A DNA stretch of 64,000 nt. It comes from Pelagibacterium flavum. GTDB taxonomy: Bacteria; Pseudomonadota; Alphaproteobacteria; Rhizobiales; Devosiaceae. The first letter of the stretch is position 1. Every line of letters begins with the position of its first letter. Below, one piece after another: positions 51,280-61,095 of this stretch. Under the pieces are notes generated by a model. That model searched no databases and was not told where the DNA came from. It saw nothing but the letters and a program-made list of their open reading frames with translations. A program made the position numbers and the translations under genes. The stretch spans positions 3,341,001 to 3,405,000 of the forward strand of contig NZ_CP107716.1 in NCBI RefSeq assembly GCF_025854335.1, read 5' to 3'.

Positions 51280-52965
51280 ATGACCGAGAAACTCGTTTCC
51301 ACTTTCCGTTCCATTGTCGGCCAGCGCCATGTGCTGGTGGGCGATCGCGCCACGCGGCGCTACCGGAAGGGCTATCGCTATGGAGACGGGCATGTGCTGG
51401 CGGTCGTGCGTCCGGGCACGCTGGTTGAAAAATGGCGGGCGCTGAAGGCGTGCGTGGAGGCCGGCGTCATCGTCATTGTCCAGGCGGCCAATACCGGAAT
51501 TACCGGGGGCTCGACCCCATTCGGAGAGGGTTACGACCGGCCCATCGTGATCATCAACACAATGCGCATTTCGCGTATCGATCTGATCTCGGGGGGCAGC
51601 CAGGTGATTGCCCTGCCCGGCGCCACGCTCGACAAGCTCGAAAAGACGCTGCGGCCCATCGGGCGCGAGCCCCATTCGGTGATCGGGTCGAGCTGTATCG
51701 GGGCATCGGTCACCGGCGGGGTGTGCAACAATTCGGGCGGCTCGCTGATCCAGCGCGGCCCGGCCTATACCGAGCTGGCGCTTTACGCGCAGGTCGATGA
51801 AACCGGCACGCTCAAACTGGTCAACCATCTGGGGGTCGAGCTGGGCGATGACGCGGAAACCATCCTTTCGCGGCTCGATCGCGGCGAGTATTCGCAGGCC
51901 GATGTGGCGCCCGAAGGCAATCGGCGCGCCTCGGACCACGATTATCATCGCCATGTGCGCGACATCGAGGCCGACACCCCGGCCCGCTTCAACGCCGACC
52001 CGCGCAAGCTGTTCGAGGCTTCGGGCAGCGCGGGCAAGCTGGCGGTTTTCGCGCTGCGGCTCGATACGTTTGCGGCGGACACCAACACCCAGGTGTTCTA
52101 CATCGGGTCCAACGACCCGCTGGAGCTCAACACGATCCGTCGGCACATGCTGAGCCAGTTTGCCCATCTGCCGATTGCCGGGGAATATCTGCATCGCGAC
52201 GGTTACAAGCTGACGCAGCAATACGGCAAGGACACATTCCTCATCATCAAGCTGTTCGGCACCGACCGGATACCGGCCGCTTTTGCGGCCAAAAGCTGGG
52301 TGGACGGGATCACCGAGAAGCTGGGGCTGGGCGGCACGATTTCCGACCGGATCGTGCAGGTCATCACCGGGCTTTTGCCCGAGCATCTGCCCAAGCGGAT
52401 GAACGATTATCGCGACCGGTTCGAGCATCATCTGATCATCCGCATGGGCGGAGACGGTGTCGCCGAAGCGCGGGCCTATCTTGAGCGCATCTTTCCCTCG
52501 GCAAGCGGGGATTATTTCGAATGCACGCCGCAGGAGGGCGCCGACGCCTTTTTGCACCGCTTTGCGTTCGGGGGCGCCACCGTGCGCTATCGCGCCACGC
52601 ACCCGGACGCCGTTGAAGACATTCTGGCGCTCGATGTGGCACTGCCGCGCAACGAGATCGACTGGCTGCCCGAACTGCCCGCCGAGCTTGAGGCACAGAT
52701 CCAGTACAAATCGATCTGCGGGCATTTTTTCTGCCACGTCATGCATCAGGACTACATGATAAAAAAGGGCGCCGACGTCCCCGCGATCAAGGAAAAGCTG
52801 CTGGCGCTGCTCGATACGCGGGGAGCGGAGTATCCCGCCGAACACAATGTCGGGCACCTTTATGCGGCAAAGCCGGCGCTGGAAGATTTCTACAGATCGC
52901 TCGACCCCACCAACAGCTTCAACCCCGGCATCGGCAAGACCAGCAAGAAGAAGCAGTGGGCCTAG
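51280..52965 (+). CDS. dld: Quinone-dependent D-lactate dehydrogenase
   Basis: 561-aa FAD enzyme at the inner membrane that oxidises D-lactate to pyruvate and passes electrons to quinone. ATG 51280 (MTEKLVSTFRSIVGQRHVLV) follows AGAGGA. The FAD-binding PCMH domain covers about 25-220 (VIVQAANTGITGGSTPFGEG, GSSCIGASVTGGVCNNSGGSL). The C-terminal membrane-binding domain of the Dld type follows, including AEHNVGHLYAAKP and LDPTNSFNPGIGKTS near the end. The stop TAG is formed where the MITE-like element begins. Confidence 0.88.
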   Translation: MTEKLVSTFRSIVGQRHVLVGDRATRRYRKGYRYGDGHVLAVVRPGTLVEKWRALKACVEAGVIVIVQAANTGITGGSTPFGEGYDRPIVIINTMRISRIDLISGGSQVIALPGATLDKLEKTLRPIGREPHSVIGSSCIGASVTGGVCNNSGGSLIQRGPAYTELALYAQVDETGTLKLVNHLGVELGDDAETILSRLDRGEYSQADVAPEGNRRASDHDYHRHVRDIEADTPARFNADPRKLFEASGSAGKLAVFALRLDTFAADTNTQVFYIGSNDPLELNTIRRHMLSQFAHLPIAGEYLHRDGYKLTQQYGKDTFLIIKLFGTDRIPAAFAAKSWVDGITEKLGLGGTISDRIVQVITGLLPEHLPKRMNDYRDRFEHHLIIRMGGDGVAEARAYLERIFPSASGDYFECTPQEGADAFLHRFAFGGATVRYRATHPDAVEDILALDVALPRNEIDWLPELPAELEAQIQYKSICGHFFCHVMHQDYMIKKGADVPAIKEKLLALLDTRGAEYPAEHNVGHLYAAKPALEDFYRSLDPTNSFNPGIGKTSKKKQWA

Positions 52966-53227
52966 GGTCAGGACCTAATAATTTCGCGTTCACGATGGAG
53001 ACGCAAATGGCCAAGTGGCAGGAAAAGAATGAAGAGCGTATCGAGATACGGTCGAGTTCTTTGACGCACCACTTGGCCATTTGCGTCCCACCCCGCAGGG
53101 CGCGCCGGATTTGCCCATCCGGTACGTCAAGCCGCTTGCCCCTGTCTGGACAGGGGCGGCACGCCTTTCCTGCCGGGCTGAACAAATCCGGCAGCGTCGT
53201 GAGCGTGAAATTAATAGGTCCTGACCC
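52965..53227. mobile_element. MITE-like element with TA target and nested palindromes
   Basis: A 263-bp element. Terminal inverted repeats of about 33 bp begin GGGTCAGGACCTA at both ends, with few mismatches, and are flanked by TA (52963-52964 and 53228-53229). Inside are two cruciform arms of about equal size: GACGCAAATGGCCAAGTGG (53000-53018) with its perfect inverse at 53069-53087, and GCCGGATTTG (53104-53113) with its inverse at 53183-53192, the latter enclosing GCCCCTGTC-TG-GACAGGGGC. It has no transposase gene; it could be mobilised in trans or be an IS remnant. Insertion placed its first G as the third base of the dld stop codon. Confidence 0.75.
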
Positions 53228-53309
53228 TAAAGCCTGTCATGTTGAAATGGAAGCACCTGCGTGGCGGCAGAAGGGATCTTTAACGCGCAATCGCCGCGAC
53301 CCGATGTAA

Positions 53310-53326
53310 TGTCATAACAGTGTTAT
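53310..53326 (+). promoter_or_regulatory. PhoB box upstream of phoX
   Basis: TGTCATAACAGTGTTAT: two half-sites (TGTCAT, TGTTAT) spaced 11 bp, oriented toward phoX, about 150 bp before its ATG. It starts about 80 bp after the MITE-like element. The second half-site has one mismatch. Confidence 0.6.
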
Positions 53327-53473
53327 TCCCCGGCCCTAGTTTCCGCGGATGGGCGCTGGCGAAAGGGCGGCAGAGACTGCCGCCTGTCGCCGATCGAGCG
53401 CCCCGACCGCTCATGGACACTGGCCTCACACCTGCCCCATGAGCCCCGCAACGCAACGAGCAGGGCTTTACAG

Positions 53474-55459
53474 ATGAACGAGCACAACCCGAAATTTCCG
53501 ACCCAGGGTCTGGAAAACGCCGAATTCGAACCCGTCAATCCCACGTCCAACCCCACGATGGGCGAGCTGATTTCCCGCCGCTTTTCGCGCCGCGGCTTCC
53601 TCAAGGGTTCCCTGGCCACCACGGCCATTGCCGCAACCGTCAGCCCGCTTGCCCTGCTGACCGCCGAAAAGGCAAGAGCGCAGGAAGGCTCGGTCTTTTC
53701 GTTCGCCGAAGTCGAGGCCGGGGTCGATGCCGACCATCACGTCGCCGAGGGCTACAACGCCGATGTGCTGATCCGCTGGGGCGATCCGGTGACCAATGAC
53801 GCGCCTGAATTCGACCCCGCCAACCAGACGGCGCAAGCGCAGGCCGGCCAGTTCGGCTACAACAACGACTATGTCGGCTTCGTGCCGATCGAGGGTTCGT
53901 CCGAGCACGGCCTGTTGCTGGTCAATCACGAATATACCAACGCGCACCTGATGTTTCCGGGACTGGTGACCGTGACCGACGGCGAGGCCGTTCAGGGCCC
54001 GCTATCGGAGGAGCAGGTCAATATCGAGATCATGGCGCATGGTGGCTCGATCATCGAAATCGAAAAGGTCGACGGCAAATGGCGCCGCGTTGCGGGCAGC
54101 CCCTATAACCGCCGCATCACCGGCGAAACCGAAATGGAAATCACCGGCCCCGCCGCCGGTCACGACCGTCTCAAGACCAGCGCCGACGAAACCGGCACGC
54201 TGGTGCGCGGCACGCTCAACAACTGCGCCGGCGGCACCACACCCTGGGGCACCTATCTGATGGCCGAGGAGAACTTCCACGGCTATTTCGCCGGCGAACT
54301 GCCCGAAGGTCATGCCGAAGCGGCCAATTACGAACGTCTGGGCGCTCCCGGCGGCTGGTATGAATGGCACAATTTCCACGACCGTTTCGACGTTTCCAAA
54401 GAACCCAATGAAATGAACCGGTTCGGCTGGGTGGTCGAAGTCGATCCCATGGACGCATCCGCCACGCCGAAAAAGCGCACGGCGCTGGGGCGCTTCAAGC
54501 ATGAAGGCGCAGAATCGATCGTCGCTCCGGATGGCCGCGTGGTCTTTTACTCGGGCGACGATGAGCGCTTCGACTATGTCTACAAGTTCATAACCTCCGG
54601 CACGTTCAACGCGGACGACCGGAACGCCAATATGGACCTGCTCGATGACGGCACGCTCTATGTCGCGCGCTTTGAAGAAGATGGTTCGATGGCATGGCTG
54701 CCGCTCATTTTCGGCGAAGGCCCGCTCACGGAAGAAAACGGTTTTGAAAGCCAGGCGGACGTCCTGATCGAAACCCGCCGGGCCGCCGACCTTCTGGGCG
54801 CAACCCCCATGGACCGCCCCGAGGACATCGAGCCCAACGCCACCAATGGCCGCGTCTATGTGATGCTGACCAACAACACGCGCCGCACCGACGAGCAGGT
54901 CGATGCCGCCAACCCGCGCGCCGAAAACGCCTTCGGCCACATCATCGAAATCCACGAAGAAGGTGGCGATTTCGCCGCCACCACCGGCCGCTGGGAAATC
55001 CTGATCCAGTGCGGCGATCCCTCGATCGCGGAAGTCGGCGCGACCTTTTCGACCGAGACGACGGAAAACGGCTGGTTCGGCATGCCCGACAACGCCGCCG
55101 TCGACAGCGAGGGGCGGTTGTGGGTTTCGACCGATGGCAATTCGCCCTCGGCCACAGGGCGCACCGACGGGCTTTGGGCCGTCGATACCGATGGTGAAGC
55201 GCGCGGCACCTCGAAACTGTTCTACCGCGTGCCGGTCGGCGCTGAAATGTGCGGCCCCCTGCCGACCCCGGACCTCACCACCATGTTTGTTGCGGTACAG
55301 CACCCCGCAGATGGCGGCGAGGATTGGGACGGCCACGGACGCCCCTCCTATTACGAGGACCTTTCGACCCGCTGGCCCGATTTCCGCGACGACATGCCGG
55401 TGCGACCGTCGGTCGTGGCCATCACCAAGGCGGACGGCGGCAAGATCGGCATGGCGTAA
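53474..55459 (+). CDS. phoX: PhoX-family phosphatase (DUF839), Tat-exported
   Basis: 661-aa periplasmic phosphatase. A long N-terminal Tat signal carries the twin-arginine motif SRRGFLKGSLATTAIAATVS (about residues 39-58), ending near AEKARAQ. The mature part is the DUF839/PhoX beta-propeller, which in known members binds calcium and iron and hydrolyses phosphomonoesters. Stretches include NHEYTNAHLMFPG, GTLNNCAGGTTPWGTYLMAEEN and YSGDDERFDYVYKF. Its role would be phosphate scavenging under PhoB control. It is monocistronic with a strong terminator. Confidence 0.85.
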   Translation: MNEHNPKFPTQGLENAEFEPVNPTSNPTMGELISRRFSRRGFLKGSLATTAIAATVSPLALLTAEKARAQEGSVFSFAEVEAGVDADHHVAEGYNADVLIRWGDPVTNDAPEFDPANQTAQAQAGQFGYNNDYVGFVPIEGSSEHGLLLVNHEYTNAHLMFPGLVTVTDGEAVQGPLSEEQVNIEIMAHGGSIIEIEKVDGKWRRVAGSPYNRRITGETEMEITGPAAGHDRLKTSADETGTLVRGTLNNCAGGTTPWGTYLMAEENFHGYFAGELPEGHAEAANYERLGAPGGWYEWHNFHDRFDVSKEPNEMNRFGWVVEVDPMDASATPKKRTALGRFKHEGAESIVAPDGRVVFYSGDDERFDYVYKFITSGTFNADDRNANMDLLDDGTLYVARFEEDGSMAWLPLIFGEGPLTEENGFESQADVLIETRRAADLLGATPMDRPEDIEPNATNGRVYVMLTNNTRRTDEQVDAANPRAENAFGHIIEIHEEGGDFAATTGRWEILIQCGDPSIAEVGATFSTETTENGWFGMPDNAAVDSEGRLWVSTDGNSPSATGRTDGLWAVDTDGEARGTSKLFYRVPVGAEMCGPLPTPDLTTMFVAVQHPADGGEDWDGHGRPSYYEDLSTRWPDFRDDMPVRPSVVAITKADGGKIGMA

Positions 55460-55488
55460 GGTCAACGCCCAAACCGAATGACAACCGG

Positions 55489-55521
55489 GCCGGCACGCGG
55501 GGTCTCGCGTGCCGGCTTTTT
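55489..55521 (+). terminator. Intrinsic terminator after phoX
   Basis: GCCGGCACGCG (55489-55499), loop GGGTCT, CGCGTGCCGGC (55506-55516), then five T residues. A perfect 11-bp stem. Confidence 0.92.
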
Positions 55522-55591
55522 CGTGTCCACGGGGGCCTTGGGTTGGCCCCATTGAAGGCGTTAGGGTGGCACCAAACGAAAGGATTCCAAC

Positions 55592-56452
55592 ATGAGCGAC
55601 ATCAATGCCGCCGCCTCTGGTACATTCACGCTGGGGGATTTTACCATCAACCGGCTGGGGTTCGGGGCCATGCGCGTCACGGGCCGGGGGATCTGGGGCC
55701 CGCCTGCCGATCATGACGGAGCGATCGCGACGCTGAATCGCCTGCCCGAACTGGGCGTCAATTTCATCGACACCGCCGATTCCTACGGGCCTGACGTTTC
55801 CGAAGAGCTGATCCGCGAGGCGCTCCATCCCTATGACGGCCTGCTGGTGGCCACCAAGGCGGGGCTGACGCGGGCCGGACCGGATCGCTGGGCGCCCAAC
55901 GGCATGCCCGACTACCTGATCGAGCAGGCCCAAAGGAGTCTGAAAAAGCTCGGGGTCAAGCAGATCGCCCTCTGGCAGCTCCACCGCATCGATCCGCGCG
56001 TGCCGCGTGACGAACAGTTCGGCGCGGTCAGAACGCTGCTCGATCAGGGGATCATCGCCCATGCCGGGTTGAGCCAGGTGAGCATCGAGGAGATCGAAGC
56101 GGCCCAAAAGGTGTTTCCCGTCGCGACGGTCCAGAACCGCTACAACCTCATCGACCGCGGGAGCGAGGAGGTGCTCGATTATTGCGAGCAGCACGGCATC
56201 GGGTTCATCCCCTGGTTTCCGCTGGCGGCGGGCAATCTGGCCAAGCCCGGATCGGTACTCGATGGCATCGCCAGAAAGCACGGCGCGGCGCCAAGCCAGA
56301 TCGCTCTGGCCTGGGTGCTCAAGCGCAGCCCGGTAATGCTGCCCATTCCAGGAACATCGAAAGTCGCCCATCTGGAAGAAAACGTCGCCGCCGCGGGCAT
56401 CGATCTTTCCGACGAGGATTTCGCGGCGCTCGATGAGGCCGGACGCAAATGA
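55592..56452 (+). CDS. Aldo/keto reductase
   Basis: 286-aa NADPH-dependent oxidoreductase of the AKR superfamily. [19 protein letters not shown] opens it; the catalytic tetrad Asp in FIDTADSYG (near residue 55), Tyr of that motif, Lys in LVATKAGL and His in LWQLHRID are present. NADPH-binding [17 protein letters not shown] lies near the end. ATG 55592 follows AAAGGA. Physiological substrate unknown. Its stop overlaps the DUF1697 start by 4 bp. Confidence 0.88.
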   Translation: MSDINAAASGTFTLGDFTINRLGFGAMRVTGRGIWGPPADHDGAIATLNRLPELGVNFIDTADSYGPDVSEELIREALHPYDGLLVATKAGLTRAGPDRWAPNGMPDYLIEQAQRSLKKLGVKQIALWQLHRIDPRVPRDEQFGAVRTLLDQGIIAHAGLSQVSIEEIEAAQKVFPVATVQNRYNLIDRGSEEVLDYCEQHGIGFIPWFPLAAGNLAKPGSVLDGIARKHGAAPSQIALAWVLKRSPVMLPIPGTSKVAHLEENVAAAGIDLSDEDFAALDEAGRK

Positions 56453-56967
56453 GCGCCTATGTCGCCCTGTTGCGGGCGGTCAATGTGGGCGGGACCGGCA
56501 AGTTAGCGATGAGCGAACTCAAAGCGATGTGCGAGGCGGCGGGGTTTGAGGACGTCAAAACCTATATCGCCAGCGGCAATGTGGTGTTTTCCTCCGACCT
56601 CCGTGACACCCAGGTTCGCAAGGCGCTCGAGGACCGGCTGGCCGCCTATGCGGGCAAGCCCGTGGGCGTTGTGGTCAGGACAGCACAAGAGATGGAAGAG
56701 GTCTTAAAGGCCAACCCGTTTCCGAACGCCAAGCCCAACCATACGGTGGCAATCTTTCTCAACGAAAAGCCGGCCGATGATACTCTCGATACCCTGCGCA
56801 ACCGCGCCGAGGGCGAAGAGGTGCGACTGGGCAAACGAGAGATCTACGTGTCTTACGGTGCGGGGATGGGACGATCCAAGCTGGTTATCCCTGCGGCCAA
56901 AGCGGGCACGGCGCGCAACATGAACACCATCGCCAAACTGGCGGAAATGGCCGGAGCGCTCACGTAA
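56449..56967 (+). CDS. DUF1697 family protein
   Basis: 172-aa cytoplasmic protein of the DUF1697 family. [47 protein letters not shown] is the family opening. It is translationally coupled to the aldo/keto reductase (4-bp overlap). Function unknown. It ends directly at a bidirectional terminator shared with the second csp gene. Confidence 0.88.
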   Translation: MSAYVALLRAVNVGGTGKLAMSELKAMCEAAGFEDVKTYIASGNVVFSSDLRDTQVRKALEDRLAAYAGKPVGVVVRTAQEMEEVLKANPFPNAKPNHTVAIFLNEKPADDTLDTLRNRAEGEEVRLGKREIYVSYGAGMGRSKLVIPAAKAGTARNMNTIAKLAEMAGALT

Positions 56968-56992
56968 AAAGGCCGCCTCGCGGCGGCCTTTT
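56966..56992. terminator. Bidirectional terminator between DUF1697 and csp
   Basis: AAAAAGGCCGCC, loop TCGC, GGCGGCCTTTT. It serves the DUF1697 operon from the left and the csp gene from the right. Confidence 0.9.
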
Positions 56993-57025
56993 CAAAACCT
57001 TGGATTTCGAGGCAAATGCCCGAAA

Positions 57026-57235
57026 TCAGTCAGCCGGCTGCAGGTTGACCGCGGAGGCGCGACCGTCGCGGCCCTTTTCCAGCTCGTAGGAAACGGCCTG
57101 GCCTTCGACCAGAGTGGTCATGCCCGAGCGCTCTACAGCGGAAATGTGGACGAAGGCGTCCTGGCCGCCCTGGTCAGGCTGAATGAAGCCGAAGCCCTTG
57201 GTGGTGTTGAAGAATTTTACTTTGCCAGTGATCAT
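57026..57235 (-). CDS. Cold-shock protein (CspA family), second copy
   Basis: 69-aa OB-fold protein, MITGKVKFFNTTKGFGFIQP, with RNP1 KGFGFI and RNP2 DAFVHIS. ATG 57235 follows AAAGGATCTCTAG. It differs from the copy at 50807 at only about a dozen residues, so the two are recent paralogues 6 kb apart, each with its own terminator and a shared leader block. Confidence 0.93.
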   Translation of the reverse strand: MITGKVKFFNTTKGFGFIQPDQGGQDAFVHISAVERSGMTTLVEGQAVSYELEKGRDGRASAVNLQPAD

Positions 57236-57286
57236 CTAGAGATCCTTTCGAATGGCGAATAGTTCGGGCGCGACATGCGCCGAACC

Positions 57287-57358
57287 CAACGTCTTGCAAT
57301 AAAGGATATCCAAGTGACCGGAAAAACCGGCAGATAGGTAGCCAAGCGCATCGAACGT
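57287..57358 (-). ncRNA. Conserved 72-nt leader block of the csp gene, copy 2
   Basis: Second copy of the leader described at 51092-51163. In transcript sense it contains CTTGGCTACCT, a CCGGTTTTTCCGG hairpin, CACTTGGATATCCT and GACGTTG. The stretch 57359-57400 upstream probably carries the promoter (a TATTCT -10-like box), but I could not fix the -35. Confidence 0.6.
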
Positions 57359-57461
57359 ATGAGAATAATCATTACAACGCTACTGCGCCCAAAACAAGGC
57401 CGTTCATCGGCCCGGCGCACGATTTGAGTCGGCGCGCCGGGAACATCTCGATCGAGGGGTG

Positions 57462-58832
57462 TTATCCGAGCACCGATTTGACGGCCGCGGCGGTCTTTTC
57501 GACGATGATATCGGCCTCGGCCTCGGTCAGGCACAGGGGCGGCGCAAAGCCGATGATGTCGCCCTGCGGCATGGCGCGGGCGATAACGCCCAGCTTTGCC
57601 ATTTCGCCCACGATGCGGGGCGCGACTTTCTCGGAGGCATCAAAGAAGGTTGCCGTGTCGCGGTCCCTGACCAGCTCGACAGCGCACAGCATGCCCTCGC
57701 CGCGCACTTCGCCCACATTGGCGTGCTCGCTCAAGGCGGCGCTCATCTGCTCGTTGAGATAGGAACCGGCTTTCCCGGCGTTTTCCACGAGCCCCAGTTT
57801 GTCGATGAGGTTGAGGTTGGCGATGCCGGCAGCCGCCCCGATAGGGTGGGCCGAATAGGTCCAGCCATGGCCGATGGGGCCATTTTCATCGGTGCCGTCC
57901 ATGAGGACCTGCCACATCTTGTCCCCCACGATCGAACCCGACAGCGGGGCATAGGCCGAAGTCAGGCCCTTGGCGATGGTGATGAGATCGGGGCGCAGCC
58001 CGTAATGGTCCGAGCCCATCATGGTGCCCAGACGGCCAAAGCCGGTGACCACTTCGTCGGCGATGAGCAGGATGTCGTGCTTTTCGAGAACCTTCTGGAT
58101 GGCTTCCCAATATCCGGGCGGGGGCGGAACGATGCCGCCGGTGCCAAGGATAGGCTCGCCGATGAAGGCGGCAATGGTATCGGCGCCCTCGCGCGCGATC
58201 AGCGCTTCGAGTTCGGCAACGCAGTGCAGGACGAATTCGGCCTCGCTCATGTTGCGGCGCGGGCGGCGGTAATAGTACGGCGCCTCGGTGTGGATCACCT
58301 GGGAGAGCGGGAGATCGAACTTGTTGTGGAAGGTGGCCAGCCCGGTCATCGAACCGGTCATCAGGCCCGAGCCGTGATAGCCGCGCCAGCGCGAGATGAT
58401 CTTCTTTTTTTCCGGGCGGCCCAGGATGTTGTTGTAATACCAGACCAGCTTGATGTTGGTTTCGTTGGCATCGGACCCGCCGAGCCCGAAATAGACCTTG
58501 CTCATCCCCTCGGGCGCGCGCTCGAGCACCATTTTTGCCAGCGTGATCGAGGCTTCGGTGCCGTGGCCGACATAGGCGTGATAATAGGCGAGCTCTTTGG
58601 CCTGTTCGGCAATGGCTTCGGAGATTTCCGTGCGGCCATAGCCGACATTGACGCAATAGAGCCCGGCAAACGCGTCGAGCAATTTGTTGCCGTCACGATC
58701 CTCGATGTAAACGCCCGACGCCGTCTTGACGATGCGATTGGGGCTTTCGCCGCGCGCATGCTGGGCGAGGTGGGTCGAGGGGTGGAACAGATTTTCCCGA
58801 TCCCACTGGTCGAGCTGATCGTTGGTGAGCAT
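57462..58832 (-). CDS. Class III aminotransferase (omega-aminotransferase type; possible ectoine-pathway Atf/DoeD)
   Basis: 456-aa PLP enzyme. ATG 58832 ([18 protein letters not shown]) follows AAGGACC. The PLP-phosphate GGSDANETN, the DEVVTGFGR motif (near residue 255), and the Schiff-base Lys in [14 protein letters not shown] (near 285) are intact, as is the [11 protein letters not shown] region. The family covers amino donors such as GABA, putrescine or diaminobutyrate. It is the last gene of the dehydrogenase-quinone reductase-aminotransferase operon. The nearby Lrp and Ehu-like transporter genes make diaminobutyrate (from ectoine) a good candidate; GABA is the alternative. Confidence 0.82.
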   Translation of the reverse strand: MLTNDQLDQWDRENLFHPSTHLAQHARGESPNRIVKTASGVYIEDRDGNKLLDAFAGLYCVNVGYGRTEISEAIAEQAKELAYYHAYVGHGTEASITLAKMVLERAPEGMSKVYFGLGGSDANETNIKLVWYYNNILGRPEKKKIISRWRGYHGSGLMTGSMTGLATFHNKFDLPLSQVIHTEAPYYYRRPRRNMSEAEFVLHCVAELEALIAREGADTIAAFIGEPILGTGGIVPPPPGYWEAIQKVLEKHDILLIADEVVTGFGRLGTMMGSDHYGLRPDLITIAKGLTSAYAPLSGSIVGDKMWQVLMDGTDENGPIGHGWTYSAHPIGAAAGIANLNLIDKLGLVENAGKAGSYLNEQMSAALSEHANVGEVRGEGMLCAVELVRDRDTATFFDASEKVAPRIVGEMAKLGVIARAMPQGDIIGFAPPLCLTEAEADIIVEKTAAAVKSVLG

Positions 58833-58842
58833 TTCGTGGTCC

Positions 58843-59595
58843 TTATCTAGCGTGTTTTTTGTCTTGAGATAGCGCTTTGGGCTGGCCGAACTCGTCCCAA
58901 TCGTCCCATCCGGGATAGGCGAGCGGGACGTCGTCATCCAGGCCAGACAGCCGTTGCAGCCAGCGCGCTTCGAGGGCGGCAAACTGGTGCTTGAATTCTT
59001 CTTCACTCACATAGCTGTAGCCATGGCCGGCAACCCCGAACGAGGCATGCGGGGGCAGCACATCAAAGCCCATGTAGTAGAGCGAGAACTGCATCGACCA
59101 TAAGATCTGGTCCAGTTCCCCGCCGCGCCCGCCGGGAACGAACGCAAGATCGGGCGCCCCCGATGTCACCGAGCACAGGGCGCGCTTGCCACGAAAATAG
59201 CCCTGATCGTAGCGCATCTTGCTGGTATAGAGCCCACCGCTGACGAACACCCTGTCCATCCAGCCTTTCAGGATGGCCGGGACCGAGTGCCACCAGATGG
59301 GGAACTGGAAGATGACCAGATCGGCCCATTGCAGCTTTTCGATTTCGGCTGCGACATCGGCTGGCAGCGTCCCCGATTTATAGGCGTGGCGCTGTTCGGC
59401 GAGGGGCGCGAACATTTCGGGATTGATGCGGTCAGGGTAATGGGCGGCACTTTCAACCGGGTCGAAGCCTTGCGCGTAAAGATCGGACACGCGCACATGG
59501 TGGCCCGCCACCTCAAAGTGCGCACGCGCAATATCGACCAGGCGGCCGTTGAACGATCCGGGCTCGGGGTGAGCAAGGACGAAGAGTACGTTCAT
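58843..59595 (-). CDS. NAD(P)H dehydrogenase (quinone), flavodoxin-like fold
   Basis: 250-aa FMN/FAD-dependent quinone reductase type. It begins [20 protein letters not shown], the nucleotide-phosphate loop, and has [23 protein letters not shown], a hallmark of NQO1/MdaB-like proteins. The gap to the aminotransferase start is only 10 bp, and 9 bp separate it from the dehydrogenase gene, so it is in the same operon. Its link to amino acid breakdown is not obvious; it may regenerate NAD(P) or protect against quinones. Confidence 0.85.
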   Translation of the reverse strand: MNVLFVLAHPEPGSFNGRLVDIARAHFEVAGHHVRVSDLYAQGFDPVESAAHYPDRINPEMFAPLAEQRHAYKSGTLPADVAAEIEKLQWADLVIFQFPIWWHSVPAILKGWMDRVFVSGGLYTSKMRYDQGYFRGKRALCSVTSGAPDLAFVPGGRGGELDQILWSMQFSLYYMGFDVLPPHASFGVAGHGYSYVSEEEFKHQFAALEARWLQRLSGLDDDVPLAYPGWDDWDEFGQPKALSQDKKHAR

Positions 59596-59604
59596 ACCAA
59601 CCCC

Positions 59605-61095
59605 TTACGCCCAATCGCGGCAGACATATTTGACTTCCGTGAATTCCTCCATGCCGAGCCGGGCGCCTTCCCGGCCCATGCCGGACTGTTTATAGCCGCC
59701 GAACGGGATCGGAGCGCCGGTGACCTTGGTGCGGTTGACGGCGACCATGCCGAACTGGAGCTGGCGGCTTGCCCTGTAGATACGGCGCGGGTCCATGGTG
59801 TGAAGGTAAGCGATCAGCCCGTATTCGGTGGCATTGGCGCGGGCGATGGCCTCTTCCTCGCTGTCGAAGGGGGTCAGCGCTGCGACGGGGCCGAAGGTTT
59901 CCTCGTTCATGATGAGGGCATCGGCGGGCACATCGGTGAGAACTGTGGGCTGGAAAAACAGCGGACCGTTCTCGTCCACCCTGCCCCCCGTCAGACATTT
60001 CGCGCCCTTGGCCAGGGCGTCCTCGACGTGGGAGACTTGTTTGGCGACGGCCTTTTCGTTCATCAGCGGGCCGATATCGGGATCGGTGGAACCGGGACCG
60101 ACCGAAAGGGCGGCGGCGGCCTCGGCGAACCGTTCGGCAAAGCTTTCGTAGATGCGGCGGTCGATGAAGAACCGGTTGGCACCCAGGCAATCCTGGCCGG
60201 AGGTGGCGAACTTGGCCTTTACGGCCTCTTCGACGGCCTGATCGAGATCGGCGTCGGCAAAGACGATGAAGGGGGCGTGGCCGCCAAGTTCCATGACGAG
60301 GCGTTTCACGGTGCCGGCCGACTGGCGATAGAGCAGCTTGCCGATTTCGGTCGAGCCGGTGAACGAAAGCACCCGGACGCGAGCGTCCGCGGTCCAGGGT
60401 TCAACGACGGTGGGCGCCTTGCCGGTCACCACGTTAAAGGCCCCGGCCGGGATGCCCGCGCGGGCGGCGAGGACGGCGAGGGCCGTTGCCGAAAACGGAG
60501 TTTCCGATGAGGGATGAACAAGGCAGGTGCAGCCGGCGGCCAATGCGGCGGCGGCCTTGCGGGTGATCATGGCCGAGGGGAAATTCCAGGGGGTAATGAG
60601 CGCCGCAACGCCGGCCGGTTCGCGCCAGATTTCAACTTCCGCATCCGGGAGGTGGGAGGTGACGGATTCTATATTGGGGCGCTTGGCTTCTTCGGCAAAA
60701 AATTCGACGAACGAGGCGGCATAGGCGATTTCGCCGCGTGATTCCGAAATGGGCTTGCCCTGTTCGGCGGTCATGATCAGCGCGAGGTCTTCGCGCGCAT
60801 CCATGATGAGATCATACCAGCGGCGCAGGATTGTGGAGCGTTCCTGGGGGAGCAGGCCCGACCAATGCGCAAAGGCGGTCTCGGCCTGACCGATGGCACC
60901 AGAGGATTCTTCTGCACTGAGTGCCGGGATAGAGCCGATCACATCGCCGGTGGCGGGATCGGTGACGGCGATATCCTCGCCCGAGGCAGCGGCCACCGGG
61001 CGGCCGGCGATATGGGCCAACTGGCAGAACAGCTCGGGATCGGTCAGCGTTGAGGCAGGGCCGGACGGGGCATATTTGGCGGACAGGCTCGACAT
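59605..61095 (-). CDS. NAD-dependent semialdehyde dehydrogenase (succinate- or aspartate-semialdehyde)
   Basis: 496-aa ALDH. ATG 61095 follows AGGACTCC. Catalytic Cys in SGQDCLGANRFF (near residue 300) and Glu in VMELGGHAPFIVF (near 267) are intact; the NAD site has SFTGSTEIGKLL. Sequence is close to GabD-type succinate-semialdehyde dehydrogenases, but the DoeC/Ssd enzymes of ectoine degradation belong to the same group, so the substrate is open. First gene of the operon with the quinone reductase and aminotransferase. It is divergent from an aldo/keto reductase at 61283. Confidence 0.85.
   Translation of the reverse strand: MSSLSAKYAPSGPASTLTDPELFCQLAHIAGRPVAAASGEDIAVTDPATGDVIGSIPALSAEESSGAIGQAETAFAHWSGLLPQERSTILRRWYDLIMDAREDLALIMTAEQGKPISESRGEIAYAASFVEFFAEEAKRPNIESVTSHLPDAEVEIWREPAGVAALITPWNFPSAMITRKAAAALAAGCTCLVHPSSETPFSATALAVLAARAGIPAGAFNVVTGKAPTVVEPWTADARVRVLSFTGSTEIGKLLYRQSAGTVKRLVMELGGHAPFIVFADADLDQAVEEAVKAKFATSGQDCLGANRFFIDRRIYESFAERFAEAAAALSVGPGSTDPDIGPLMNEKAVAKQVSHVEDALAKGAKCLTGGRVDENGPLFFQPTVLTDVPADALIMNEETFGPVAALTPFDSEEEAIARANATEYGLIAYLHTMDPRRIYRASRQLQFGMVAVNRTKVTGAPIPFGGYKQSGMGREGARLGMEEFTEVKYVCRDWA

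Noticed and set aside
51166..52857. 563-codon minus-strand ORF opposite dld
   Set aside because: Antisense shadow of a gene with clear FAD-binding motifs.
52956..53309. 117-codon ORF across the MITE-like element
   Set aside because: It begins in dld and runs through inverted repeats, with a mirrored ORF on the other strand as expected from palindromes; no transposase signature.
54002..56371. 789-codon minus-strand ORF across phoX and the aldo/keto reductase
   Set aside because: It spans the terminator between two well-supported plus-strand genes and shows no domain.
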